This document shows positions 35,209-47,045 of a stretch of DNA of 64,000 nucleotides, piece after piece (the stretch's first letter is position 1; every line of letters begins with the position of its first letter). Made by a program: the position numbers and the translations under genes. The DNA comes from Syncephalis plumigaleata (Eukaryota; Zoopagomycota; Zoopagomycetes; Zoopagales; Piptocephalidaceae): the NCBI GenBank assembly GCA_025201365.1, contig JAIXMF010000009.1, forward strand, positions 248,001 through 312,000. The letters run 5' to 3'. The notes beneath the pieces were generated by a model. That model was given only the letters and a program-made list of their open reading frames with translations, was not told the origin of the DNA and ran no database searches.

Positions 35209-37702
35209 TCAAACTGATGTAGAGGATGCTGCTCTAGCGTATGACATTGATCCAGTGTGTGACTCTGATGTAGTTGCATTGTCCGTTGTTTCCACCGCTG
35301 TATCCAATTTACTTGGTGTCACCTGATTCCGTTTGGATGATTCTTTCAAGCGTTGCCAATTTTGTTTAAATTTGATAATGGTAGCCATCTATAGATTGAC
35401 GATGACGATGACGATGACGATGTGAGCAATAATTAGAACAATCTCCATTGACAATACTTGCCTGTTTTTCCTTTTCCGCAGATATACGACGTACTTCTTC
35501 CTCCAATTCATGGATACGTGCTTGCAATTGCGGCACTAGTTATGTCAGAGCAATGTTAGACCATTGTATAATAAATGCTTATTGCCTGCTTATGTAGATA
35601 TTACCAGATGGTTCTCCTGCTGTCGTGGAACATTGCATTAGCGTAGACTTGACGAGTTCCTGACTCTGCAATAGTCTTTGTGCCTGTATCGTGTTAATAT
35701 AAGCAATTCGCTAATTTAATTACCCTTATAATCATCTATTACCCGTTTCCTTATATCATCTCGAAACTGGTCCAGATTATTACGTAACGCGGTATGTTCC
35801 TCTGCCGACTAGTTCCATCATAGTGTGTAAATAATCATACAATTAACGTGCATATATCGGTTAAGCCTAGTTACCTTCTCTAGTGTTGCAACACGATCCG
35901 ATAGCATATCTACCATTTGTTTCAGTTGTTTATTTTCCATTTCGTATTCTTCAATTGATTTTGTTGATTTAATCCTCCTATATACATATACAAAGCATTA
36001 TTAGTTAGCTAAGCAACACCCTCATCAATAATTATTTAAATTGTTACTACGTACATTGCCGAGAATTGTGGTGTCATATCCGACATAGCATCACTGATTA
36101 ATGCACTATTATGTCCGGCAGAGCTTGTATTGATTACTGTATGATTGGTCGATGATCCAGCAGTATAGTCACAATCATTACTGTTGTTCGATGGTCGGTC
36201 AACGAGATAGAAAGAATCTGACATGGTCCTTTGTACAGATGCGTCTGCAATTTCCGTGGCAATCTCCTCCGATGGTGAATCCAAATGGCTCGGTGTACGT
36301 GCCAACTCTTCCATCGCTGCTGCATTACTTATGACACCATCTTCAATGCGTGACTGTTGCGTCATTGGATCAGATTCATTGTTTGTCGGTATCGAGCCAT
36401 ACATCATTGAGGGTTGATGGTGCAACAACTCTTGTGCCGATGCCAAATCTTGTCGTAGATTCTCCGTGTATTCCGAATTGTATAGTGGAACTGTAGACAA
36501 TGCAACCGGATTCGAGATACGATCCATTAGTGACTCGACTGCCTCCCAGAACTTTTCGAATGGATCTGTCTTCATATTCTATCATGGTTGATTATTTAGT
36601 GGAGAACGAAGCACAAGTAATTACTATTTCACACTTACTCGACCTGGAATAATCATGTACGAGGAACTAGCACCTAATAGGCAATGCAATTAATGAGATA
36701 TCACGTTTTGTTTCTATGATAAGTTAACTATACCATCCCATGAGGACGTTGTACGCTCTGTCGTCGACTCGGCAATACTGGACATTCCTAATAGCGCATG
36801 CTTATGGTTATTAGTATTACTGCATTGTCAATGCCATGCTCATCATACCGCTATGATCGTAATTTCGATTGGACGGTGATTCTAGCATAGTAACACTGTT
36901 ACTTGAACCGAGATTCGGCAATGGTGCGGGTGGATTGACGGCAGGCAACGAGGCCGTAGACTGAGATAGACCAGATTTGGCACTCGTAGTACGATTAAGT
37001 GGTCGTGGTGGAATTGCATGCACCGAACTCATGGTGCAGCGTAATTTGGCCTGATTCAACGAGGCATACGAGTTGGCCAGTGTTCCCGTCGTCGATGGAG
37101 GACCCGATGAGAATCTAGCTCCTCTATTGCTACGTGACGACGACGACGACGACGACGACGATGATGATGGCGGTGTCACTACTGTACCCGTTGATGTTGC
37201 CTGCGTATTAGCCGACAACTGCTGTACTCCCTGTCGTTCCTCTCGCTTTAAACGACGTTGTATATCGTTGACGGCACGCTCATAAGTCTTTTGCATCATG
37301 GAAAGTGTATCTACAACCTGTGAAATACAAAAAGGAAATACCGATCAATATTTAGATGTTCCTTGTTGGCAAGTTGCTTGCTTACCTGTGGATCCTCGAT
37401 ATGCTCCATGGTTTCAGGTACGCGCTCTTGTTCCATCATAGTTGGTTTGCATAGAAAGCCCATACTTATAATTACCTACCCAATAATTCCGTGTATAGTG
37501 CGAGTGCTCTTGTCATTTGCCCGCGTTGCAAGTGAGTCTCCGCGGCTTGAGCCAACTCATGAACCTAGCGAGTGTAATATATATATATATATATATATAT
37601 ATCAACATAGTTGAATACGTATGTTTGAAGACAGTCACTTAGGCTCTATCTATCTATCTTTCCTTTTCATTTACTTACCTTGGCTACTGGACTGTCTTCC
37701 AT
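35209..37702 (-). CDS. MIT-domain and coiled-coil protein, possibly NRBF2/Atg38-like
   Basis: Multi-exon gene from ATG 37702 (MEDSPVAKVHELAQAAETHL) to TGA 35211-35209. The N-terminus is a MIT-like helical hairpin (AETHLQRGQMTRALALYTEL), followed by a second helical stretch (MMQKTYERAVNDIQRRLKRE), a Ser-rich linker with a 12-residue serine run, a conserved-looking segment (DPFEKFWEAVESLMDRISNP), and C-terminal coiled-coil exons (35.4-35.95 kb, with heptads read on the minus strand). This order resembles NRBF2/Atg38, the regulatory subunit of the autophagy PI3-kinase complex I, which has a MIT domain followed by a coiled coil. No single motif proves the family. About ten short introns; a (TA)n microsatellite lies in intron 2 (37578-37603). 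Confidence 0.55.
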
Positions 37703-37984
37703 GATGATTAGCAGCAATAAGACCGCAAGAAATATAGCCAACTATTATGAACAGATACAGCTAGCTAGCTAGCTAACTAACTCAATAGATAGATAAACCG
37801 GGTGCTATACAAATATAGATATAGATATAGATATAGATATAGATATAAGCAGAACCGGTAGATATCTATTGACAACTAGAGTCGTAACTGAGGAAAAGTT
37901 AAAAAAAGCCAGGCAAGTCCAATCAAACTGGAAATGGTGTGCGTGTATCTGTGAGAAATCCTATTATAGTAACAATACAGTGTT

Positions 37985-38950
37985 TTTCCATCCAATTTGC
38001 GCATTTATCCTTTAACATTTGCTGTTTATTAATAAACAGATTTACTCAATAGTTAACACCATTATCACCATAGAAATGCCAGTTGATATAGCATGATAAT
38101 AATAATAATTCAGTATTAGTAATGGATCCTTCATTGATAGCGATAACTATCACCATCAATTCTATACGATAGATGATACAAGTGTACTAGTATAGTTGGA
38201 TATTGCCATGTCATGTACTTATAAGTAGCAATAAACTAGTATGGTAGATAAATTATGATAATAATACTTACGATTGATTGCATAGAGAGCAACGAGTGAA
38301 CAAATAGAATACACGATAAACAATATAATAAACAAGCAGTAACTAGTAGAATGACTGACTTGTCACGAATGAGCAAGGAATGAACAAGGAAGGGTGTATG
38401 AATACGTATGCCAATTTATTCGAAGAAGCAGTGTATGTTTGTATGCGGTAAATAGAGTGTGGAGATGGCAGTAAACAAATGAAAATACAAATAAAAGCAT
38501 GACGTAATGGTGGCATACAAACAGATGACGGAAAAGAGTGGTAAAAGTAAAAGGTACATATTACAGTGAGAGCAGTAGACGCTTAAACATTGATAAATAA
38601 GCAGGATAGTGATAGAAAACAAAGGACTAGAACGAACAACAAACAACACTTATTGCTATAGTAATAATAACGACAAGTGAGCATGTAGATAGGTTAGAGG
38701 AAGAGGAAGAGAACAAAGAGATAAATAAACGGCATAGAGATAGTATGGCAGAATAGCTGCTATTGGGAAGGTGTATGCTAAAGTGAAAGAGGAAGTGGAA
38801 TGCGAATGACACGAGGAAGACGCGTATTACTGAGAAAGTAAATAAATGAATAGAAGAGAAAGGAATAATTAGCATATAGTTAAGAGGAAGTGGACGTGTG
38901 TCGTTTACTGACAAGTGGAATGTAGTTGACACAAAGAAGACGCGTGTTAT
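37985..38950. repeat. Dispersed ~0.95 kb non-coding repeat, copy C
   Basis: Aligned with 4310-5250 along its length and with 17890-18770 in reverse. It sits just upstream of the MIT-domain gene. It starts near ACAGTGTTTTTCC and is purine-rich in its right half. Landmark spacing agrees with copy B, which suggests that copy A is the one with missing bases. Confidence 0.7.
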
Positions 38951-39654
38951 TGAATGACAAGGAAAAAGAGATTAGCACGAAGAACACAGCAATAGTAAAG
39001 AGAGAGAGAATGTTTTCATTGACTAATAAAGAAAATTAACAATTTATACATCAGTCGATAATGAGGAATGGAAATATATTATCATTGGTAACGAAGTAAA
39101 GGAGGAAGAAATAATGTAGGTAATGAAGTAAAGGGAAAGGGGAAAGGGAAACAGCAATGAAATGAATACTTGGAAATGGATTGATAGACCATTAACAACA
39201 GTTATAAAGTGTTAGCAAATAGATAAGGAGAGGTTGCTAATGGAAGCATTAGTAGAAGCAAATAAATCTATTAACATCCATTACAAAATTATACACATTT
39301 ATTAATATATAATAATTGTGAAATGGGATTAAGGGAAATCTAAAACGTAATCCATAACAATGTTACAATTATTATAATGACTTCAATAATAGACGTAACG
39401 TTGTTATAAGATTGTAACAGTTATTTTTAACCATTATTTTTAGTTGTTACAAATAGATTCATTCATCCTGTATGTATCTGAATGAGCGTCTTCACCCCTG
39501 TACAATAGATCGATGCAATTAGTACTACCAACATGCCACGTATATAAAGAAGCGTCTATACTACAATAAAAGAAAAGATTAATTAAGCCTTCATATTATA
39601 ACTGTTCTCGCTTTACCGTATTACTATTACATTGATATCCATCCTTTTTTTTAC
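38951..39654. promoter_or_regulatory. Upstream region of the Fanzor gene with inverted repeats
   Basis: Very AT-rich. TGTTACAAT (39361-39369) is repeated in inverse as ATTGTAACA (39411-39419), and related GTTACAAA and TAACGTTGTTATA words lie around it. This could be the left end of a transposable unit, but no matching copy was found on the 3' side. Confidence 0.35.
39541..39548 (+). promoter_or_regulatory. Candidate TATA box of the Fanzor gene
   Basis: TATATAAA at 39541-39548, about 107 bases before the ATG at 39655. It looks like a normal host RNA polymerase II promoter. Confidence 0.5.
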
Positions 39655-42088
39655 ATGGCGTCACCGCCAGGGACTAAAGTCTCGTCAACTAAAGGCAGAC
39701 CCAAATCTTCTGCCAGCGGTGGACGAGTACTGTCTGTAAAGTCCTCTATATCTGGTCTTGGTTGGGCTGATAAGTATCGCGGTGTTTTAAGCGATCTAGT
39801 AAACACCGTGCATACTACAACCTTCCATGCCTATGCTTTTGCAAAGTACATATTTCTCAGTGAATTTGAGGGGAATGCAGACTTCAAGTTTGAGGAGTAC
39901 ATTTGCGAGGACTTTTTCAAAGAGGTGTGGCTTTCCTTAGTCAAGCGTGCGCGAGAACGCACGATCCAAAAAGAGGAAACAGTTAAATTTCGCAAATTGA
40001 TTAGCAAGCATTGGAATGGCTATCATACCGCTACTAGCTATCAACGGCCAAAATTAGCCAATGCTGGCCAGTCGGCTACCTATGAAGCAACTAGAATCTA
40101 CGTTGCTTATACCAACAACATCAAATTACACTTTGGCAATTTCCTTCTCCGTGCCATCAACAAACACTTCAAGGTCAAGGAGCGGATAAAGACTATGAAG
40201 GAGGGATTGCCCAAGGGAGTAAGTGATGCTGTGATTCGCAAGGAAATCAGTGCTATCACTACTCCAGCGAATGATTTCAAAGCCGCAATAGCACAGCGAG
40301 GTGTGACTAGAGCAACGTCTGAAGATGATTCTCTGCTTGCTGAGGCATTTGATAAGTTTGAGGATGTTTTGAGTGCTTATCCTGAGGGCTACGAGTTTGA
40401 AAAGGATAGCATTTATTATGATTGTAAAGCAAATCCAGCTATGCATTTCAAAGCATTCTACAAGCTTGATCTTTTATTCGAAGACCTCAAATTAAAGGCT
40501 TTTGAATGTTTTCCCCTGCGCCGTTCATTTTCGCCTTGCTATATTCACATCGACACCGAAATTGTCTGCAAAAACATTTTAAATTGCAAGTGTAGGAGTG
40601 AAGAAGCTAAGAGGAGGAAAAAGGACGAGGAAGCGGGGAAGGAAGAGGGGAAGGAAGAGGGGAAGGCGAAGAAGAAGGCGAAGAAGAAGAAGACTGAGGA
40701 AGAGCTTAAGGCTTGGAAGACGGAACATTGGGAACGGGTCGTGGAGCTCAATCGAAAAGTATTCAAGGATCAAATGCGTGGCAAGCTCGAATTTTTTGGC
40801 TCGATCGACACCGATGGCGTTGGCGTCACGGTTATCAAGAAGGTCATCAAGAAGGTCACCAAGGAAGGGGGAGCGAAATCAGCAAAGGAGCCAGCAGAGG
40901 AATCAGCAACACAGGAATCAACAGAGGAACGCATCCGATATATCACTGAGTTAGATGATGAGGAGCACGAGGAAATCAAAGGCAAATGCGTGGCGGTGGA
41001 CCCTGGAAGAAGAGACTTACTATTTTGTGTACACGAGAAATCGACACCAGATGAGCCAAGGAAATATCGGTACACAAAACAATGTCAAGACAAGATGCGG
41101 AGGATGAAGAAATACCGCAGGATTATCCAGAAGTGCAAGAAGGGGAACCAGGCGGTGCTGGATGCCGAGGCAGCTCTTTCGGAAATCAAGGGCAGCGCTG
41201 TATCTCTGGAGAAATATAAGGACTATCTGAGATGCAGATCACAGCACTCGGAGGTCCTTACTAGCTTCTACCGAGACACATTCACCACCCCCATCACCCG
41301 TCCTCCCGCCACCCGTCCTACCACCACCGATCCCATCACTGATCCCATCACCGAGTCCACCACCCGTCCTACCACCCAGCCTCTTTTTAGAAAGCTAAAG
41401 CTCTCGGCTTATATCAACAAGCAAAAGAGCGATCAAATGCTGATCCATGGGCTAACTAAGAAGTTCGGTAAGGATGCGGTATTTGTGATGGGCAACTGGT
41501 CAGCTCCTCCCGCCAAACACCACGAGCCCATTCGTGGTAAAGGCTTTAGAAGACTTCTACAACAACATTTCAAAGTTTTTCTAATTGATGAGCACAAGAC
41601 CAGCAAGTGCTGTCCCGAGTGCAACAAACCCACGCTCGAGACATACAAGCCAGTCGATAATCCTCGGCCCGATCAACGGAAAAAACGTTCTAAAGTTATT
41701 CGACATGGTCTCTTAAGGTAAGTACAATTTATTACACTTTGCTATTTATCATGATATATTAATTAATTATTTTATTAGATGCACACATCGAAATTGTAAA
41801 GAGGCCATGAAGAATATCAAGGACAAGAAGGTTCAAGAGGGTATGATGGACACGGAGGACGAGAAGGTCGAGCTGGATAAAGACAACAAGCCAATTAAAA
41901 AATTCGAGTATCGTGTATGGAATCGTGATATGGCAGCATGTCTGAACTTCATTCAGATCATCCGCAGTCTTCGTAAGGAAGACCGTATTCCAACACAATT
42001 TGAACGAAATACCGTTCCTTCTAAACGTTCAAGCAATCATGAGCAAGACCAAGAGGGAACCAAACAACAAAAAACAATTCATCCGTGA
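39655..42088 (+). CDS. Fanzor (eukaryotic TnpB-like RNA-guided nuclease)
   Basis: 790 residues in two exons, 39655-41717 and 41779-42088, joined by a 61-nt GTAAGT...TAG intron that falls inside the zinc-finger region. A basic, Ser-rich N-terminus precedes a helical domain. A Lys/Glu-rich block (about 315-350) may serve as nuclear signal. The split RuvC nuclease follows: RuvC-I VAVDPGRRD (D449), a segment IDEHKTSKCC with Glu646 directly before the zinc finger (the alternative glutamate position described for Fanzors), a zinc finger with C653/C656 and C689/C694, and RuvC-III WNRDMAACLNF (D738). All expected acidic residues are present, so it looks catalytically whole. A Thr/Pro-rich insert with TRP/TDPIT repeats lies at about 547-578 between RuvC parts. 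Known Fanzors cut DNA at sites matched by a guide RNA made from the element's 3' side. No transposase gene is near, so it may be immobile or domesticated. Confidence 0.85.
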
Positions 42089-42351
42089 TAGTTATCACTA
42101 TCTACACCCCAAAATACAGGGTAATTGTAAGTGTTATTATAACTATCATTTATTCATAAAACAGAAGGCTAACTGCGCAAATTGGATGGAAAAAGCCTGT
42201 ATGAAGGAATGAATGATATCATAATAATCATTTGATTAATATGTTGATGTAAACTTGTCTATGATCAGCAGAATGATAATGATGATGGCAGTTAAAAAGC
42301 TCTTTCTCCCATTTATATTATTACTTGTTCGTTGCTCATTTATCCGTGATC
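42086..42351 (+). ncRNA. Candidate Fanzor guide (omega) RNA region
   Basis: A short perfect hairpin (GATAGT, loop TATC, ACTATC; 42087-42102) overlaps the TGA stop of the Fanzor gene. Downstream lies a GTAAGTG...AAACAG segment that could be a 38-nt intron, and then AT-rich sequence up to the DENR start at 42352. In described TnpB and Fanzor systems the guide RNA overlaps or follows the 3' end of the nuclease gene. Boundaries and guide cannot be fixed without RNA data or related copies. Confidence 0.3.
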
Positions 42352-43411
42352 ATGGCCGATACAGAGATCCAACCTACTCTACAACGTCAGGAAGTTGTTT
42401 ATTGTGAAGGTATTTACGGATTGTTATTGTTTATAGTAGGCATACTCGTTGACTAACAATAATATCACTGACATAATAGTGTGTACTCTTCCACCTGAGG
42501 TAATAATCTACGTATACAAACACATAATATGTTTATTGATATTCAGTTTTGCAATATATACGTCTATGTATAGTATTGCGAATTCGGATCAACTTTGACC
42601 AAGTGTCAGCAATGGCTTAAAGATCATCATGAAGACTTGTTTGAACGTATTTATGGTGATGCTCAAGGTAACTAACTGACTGACTAATAGCAGTAGTAGC
42701 AGTAGCAGTTATTAATCTGTTATTTCTATTTAGTTGACACATCTGCTTCGACCAGTGCTGAAAAGAAACCTGCATGGGGTAAATTAATTGCAATCTATTC
42801 ATTCGCTTCATCCATTGTTAATCCATATTGATAGGTGGTATGGGTTTGAAGAAAGAGCGACCAGTAAGTGTTTTACTAGGATGAATAGAATAATTTAGAC
42901 ATTAGCTAAATCAGTATTGCATCAGGCCAATCGAGTTATTATTAAGAGGATAGAACGAAATCGTCGTAAACACGTTACGAGCATCTATGGCTTACACTTG
43001 TTTGGTATGATTGTTAACGTAGTCAACTAGGATGATATAGTAGCGTGCAAACATGATATCTAATTGTCAAATTATTCTAGATGTGGATATGAAGAAAGCG
43101 GCCAAGATGTTTGCTAATCGATTTGCTTGCGGCTCCTCTGTAACCAAGAATAATCAAGGCAAAGATGAGATTGTCGTGCAGGGTGATGTAACCGATGATG
43201 TTCGCGACTTGATTCTCACTACATGGCCAGCGGTAAGTGATTGATGACACTTTCATATACAAGTGTATATCATTGAACAATCAAGTAATAACATGATTGT
43301 GTGTGTGTGTGTGTGTATTGTACATATACATAGGTGACAGAAGATGCCGTAGAGACTGTGATCGAGGAGAAGAAAAAAGCAAAGAATCCTCCATTGCCAC
43401 CACCGCAATAA
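42352..43411 (+). CDS. DENR: Density-regulated protein (DENR/Tma22)
   Basis: Cytosolic translation factor that with MCT-1 (Tma20) recycles 40S subunits and supports reinitiation. Several exons joined by short introns give MADTEIQPTL, the N-terminal zinc-binding region YCEVCTLPPEYCEF, a basic linker, and the SUI1/eIF1-like domain at the C-terminus (VIIKRIERNRRKHVTSIYGL, then MFANRFACGSSVT, DEIVVQGDV and DLILTTWP). The tail is acidic, then lysine-rich, ending NPPLPPPQ at TAA 43409-43411. ATG at 42352 lies about 260 bases after the Fanzor stop, so the DENR promoter must be within or very near the Fanzor 3' region. Length (about 190 residues) is normal. It converges with the Vip1-like gene. Confidence 0.9.
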
Positions 43412-43674
43412 GCGTATATGATAACTGCGTAATTACTATATAAAACAGTTGTTATGTTATGAAATAGAAGAAAGCAATTTGAAGTACATTTTCTATTCGA
43501 GTATAACATGATAAAAGACAATGATATCAATCAGTAATACTAATGATTTATTTTAACGAACAAATATCTGTACTAATAAACTGATAGATGTCTATCATTA
43601 CATATCATCAGATAGACGATCATTGTTGAAATGATGACAACAATAGTAACAGCATTAGAGTAGCAGTAGCATAC

Positions 43675-45010
43675 TTAAGCTTGTTTCTCCTCCTAGAAAG
43701 AGCATATTAACAAACATGAACATTATTATTATTACTCATCGCAACTTACTGCAAGTTTACGTGATTCATTCACGGTATCAATGGCACGAGTGGCAGCTTG
43801 TGACAACAACTTGGACGCTTGTTGACCAGGAGCAGTCTCCAATGCACGGGTAGCAGCAGTTTGCATTTGATTGGCCGCGTAGTAAAGCTTATCGGTGATC
43901 TTGTAGGTGTCGTTCAAAGCGGTGGCGCGTGTCACAACTATATCACGTACTTTATACTTTTCATCGAGTTTAGTTACTGTATAGAGATGGATAGAGGAGA
44001 AAATGTCATCGTTAGTACTTGTGCTAATGAGAATACGTGTTATACTTTACGTGATGACGTACATTCAGTAAGTGCTTGTTGGTAGGCCGATTGTGCCTTG
44101 TTGGTAACACCGTATTTCTCTATTGAATACATAAGCAAATGTACTATGATGATGACGATAATGATAACACAATTACTTACCATCGAATACCTTGGCACGA
44201 TTGATGATGGTAGCTGACAAAGCATAACCGGATGCCAACAATTCCGTAACAATCGAGGTCATTGGCTATATTACAATATAGAATGAGTCAATGTTTAACT
44301 ACGAGTAGTAGTAGTAGTAATTATCATACCTTTTCCTCTTGAGAGATGTTGCCATCATTCGATTCCGTGTCACTGGCACCACGATGATGATCACCGGAAT
44401 ACTCGTCTTTGAAGTAGTATTCTACACTGATTTGTTCCTCGGCAATAATTGCATTGGTAAGCATGGTGGCAGTCTTGGAAGCCGAATCTAATATACGTAT
44501 ATATATATATATATATATATAGTAAATAAACAGATAGTATCTTATTAGTTACAATCTAATAGAATGTGATCAATACACATACCCTTTTCAAACATAACAA
44601 GTGCTTCTTTTTTGCCATCCTTGGCACTAACAAACGAGTAAGATAAGGAATAACGTCAGTTATATGCACTATGCGTATAGACATATGAAGTCATATACAT
44701 ACTTGTTAACTTCGATTTCGCTTATTTTACCGCAGAATAGGAAGAATTCACGGACTAAATATCACCGTCAATCAAGCATTAGTAAGTGTGCACTACTAGA
44801 TACAGCATTTATCTTGTATGCTATTCACTTCTACTACTTACCCATTTCCTTGGTAGCATCAGGTCCGATATTCTTGACGTAGACCAACTTTGGAGTTGGC
44901 TCCGAGGGAATCTACACGTTATTATTCAGCAATATCATTAGTTATCTACTAAACAAACAGACAAACAAGTAAACAAGTAGACTACATACTGTCATTTCAA
45001 ATCCGGACAT
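43675..45010 (-). CDS. RRM protein of the Vip1 type
   Basis: One N-terminal RRM (KLVYVKNIGPDATKEM, REFFLFCGKISEIEVN, KKEALVMFEK), an acidic linker, then a helical C-terminal half (IVTELLASGYALSATIINRA, KVFDEKYGVTN, YKVRDIVVTRATALNDTYKI, AIDTVNESRKLA) ending EEKQA at TAA 43677-43675. The layout fits S. pombe Vip1 and related fungal proteins (also the plant BPA1 group), whose exact role is poorly known. About eight exons; the first is very short (MSGFEMT, ATG 45010) and uses a GTATGT donor. A (TA)n tract sits in an intron near 44495-44520. Confidence 0.75.
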
Positions 45011-45773
45011 TTTGATCAATGAGTTGACAGTAGTCGTAGTAGTAGCGTTGAAGAGAGTAAAACACGTAGTAGAAACGTAAAGAAGTAAAAGAGAAAGAGT
45101 GAAAGAGTGAAAACTAAACGAGAGTAGTTGCTGACGGGTAAAGAAGTACGAGTAATCGATTTACTTGCTCATTAAATAGTGCATTCGGTTGGGGATAACA
45201 CTACTCTGTCCACCCCACACCATCATTGCTTATCCATTATCCATCTATCCTTCATAGTCACATGTGAATATTAAACTGTAGTGATGATGTGTCAGTTACA
45301 TATGCTGTATCAGTGAATGGGCTACAACATCTATCTCTTCTCCATTTATTGGCACGTGTCAATCAGTATCAGAGCACATTTGGCATTGTCTATACGAAGT
45401 AAATGAACGGATGTAGTCCACGTGAATACCATCGTGATGATGGTTCTCTATCCATTCTATATTACACAGCTGTATAGTCATTTCAATAGTGATTATAGAA
45501 TAGGAAGTAGAAAGCCAAGAATTGTACAAAATAGTAGTGATGTGTTTATTTTTAGTGGTATGTAGACAATATAGGTAAATCAGTAACAATAAGCTAGTGA
45601 CGTCATTTGTTGATGATTGATTCACATAATGTGACATGTGAAGTAGACGTAAAGCCACATGATTATTTAATACATCATTCATGGCAGTGTATGTCATTTA
45701 TTGTTTACTAGCTACGTGTCAATAAAGTGTAATCATTCTATTTGTACTATGATACTGTGTAGTGTATCTTCCT
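45011..45773. other. Intergenic, no gene recognised
   Basis: Promoter side of the Vip1-like gene and 3' side of the coiled-coil gene. AT-rich, with no coding pattern on either strand. Confidence 0.4.
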
Positions 45774-47045
45774 TCATTCCACTAGATCGCATTCTGTACG
45801 CATCTTGAGTTGTATCACAGCACCTCTTGCTACATTCCATTTGTTTAGCAAAGCTGATTGTTCCTCTGCCAAGCTATTTCGATGTTGACCGAGTTCCTCT
45901 GTAATGGAGTCAATAAACTGTTGATTCGTACTACAATCGATCTAGTTAGTGATATCATGTAGAATGTAATCACTTCTCCTTACACTATCAGTTGAGAGAG
46001 TCGTTCCAATGAAGAGCGAATAGTTGATTGCCATTCTATGCTCGCTTGTATGAGTAAATGATGCTTGATTGCTGTCATTCTTCTTTAACTTACCTGTTAG
46101 AAACTGGATTGATTCGAGGGATGTGCTGTTATCGTTTAGGCCTAAGTGATCAGTGGAATTACACGCTGGTTGTTGAGGTGAACTTGATATTGCAGAAGTG
46201 CATGGCATTACTTGAGTTGATTGCACGTCAGCCTCTCTCATTTCCAGTCTAGTTGGCATGTTACTAATAGAAGCAGCAGCAGTAGTAGTAGTAGTAGTAT
46301 TTGTGACGGGTGGTGCTTGATGTTTAGATGACGTTGATACGGGTTCTTTATCTGGTCCGTGCGATGGCGTAGATGATTCCTGTTTATACTATATCATTGT
46401 TCATACTAGTGTATTTGTATAATAAATAATGCTTACCATCATAGAAAATGGTAGCATGTCCTCAATGCCTTCCAATGAATTACTCTGTTGGTAAGCAGGT
46501 GTAAATGCTGAATCGAACTCATTCATAAATGGTTCTTTACTTATAAGTTTAGTAGAATGAATGTTGTTTTCCAATGAATAACTAGTAGTATGTTCGATAT
46601 GATGACTTGATGATCCTATGAATGGTAGTGATATAATTGAATCAGATGCATTTACTCTGGAATAGCTTGTATGATGTTCACGCTCCCATTCAATGCCTGT
46701 AGATCGATTGATAGTATGCTCATTATCACTGCTATCATCAAGTACAGTAATACGTTCTAATTCTTCTTCATCCTCCTCTTCTTCTACTGCTTGATCTACT
46801 GGCTTGTTGAATAGAGCAGCCAGTTTAGTAAGTCTACTTGAATTCATATCAGTATCATATCTATTCTTGTTAAATGAGATACGCAGTCGGCCTGGTGTAA
46901 ATGGTTTTGGCCCAGGAGATGCCGATGCCGACAGCATGCCATCAGGATCGAGTGTACGTCCATCGTAGAGACGACGTCGTTGTCTAACAGGCGTGTCAAC
47001 TTCCGAAGGTCGCTTACTAAATGATTTCCGAAATGGAGATGTCAT
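45774..47045 (-). CDS. Unrecognised protein with basic N-terminus and C-terminal coiled coil
   Basis: Four exons. ATG 47045 gives a basic start (MTSPFRKSFSKRPSEVDTP, then RQRRRLYDGRTLDPDG), an acidic stretch with seven Glu/Asp pairs near residue 90, and Ser/Thr-rich regions. The last exons encode a coiled coil (WQSTIRSSLERLSQLIVTNQ, then EELGQHRNSLAEEQSALL) ending DLVE at TGA 45776-45774. Donors GTAAGC, GTAAGT and GTAAGG are used; the last small exon (about 50 nt, near 46030-45980) is chosen because it alone keeps the frame. A nuclear or chromosome-associated role is suggested only by the charge pattern. I do not recognise the family. An upstream in-frame ATG (47108) is less likely. Confidence 0.55.

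Noticed and set aside
38416-38932. Hydrophobic open frames on the minus strand of the dispersed repeat
   Set aside because: Not conserved in frame between the three repeat copies; they arise from pyrimidine-rich sequence.
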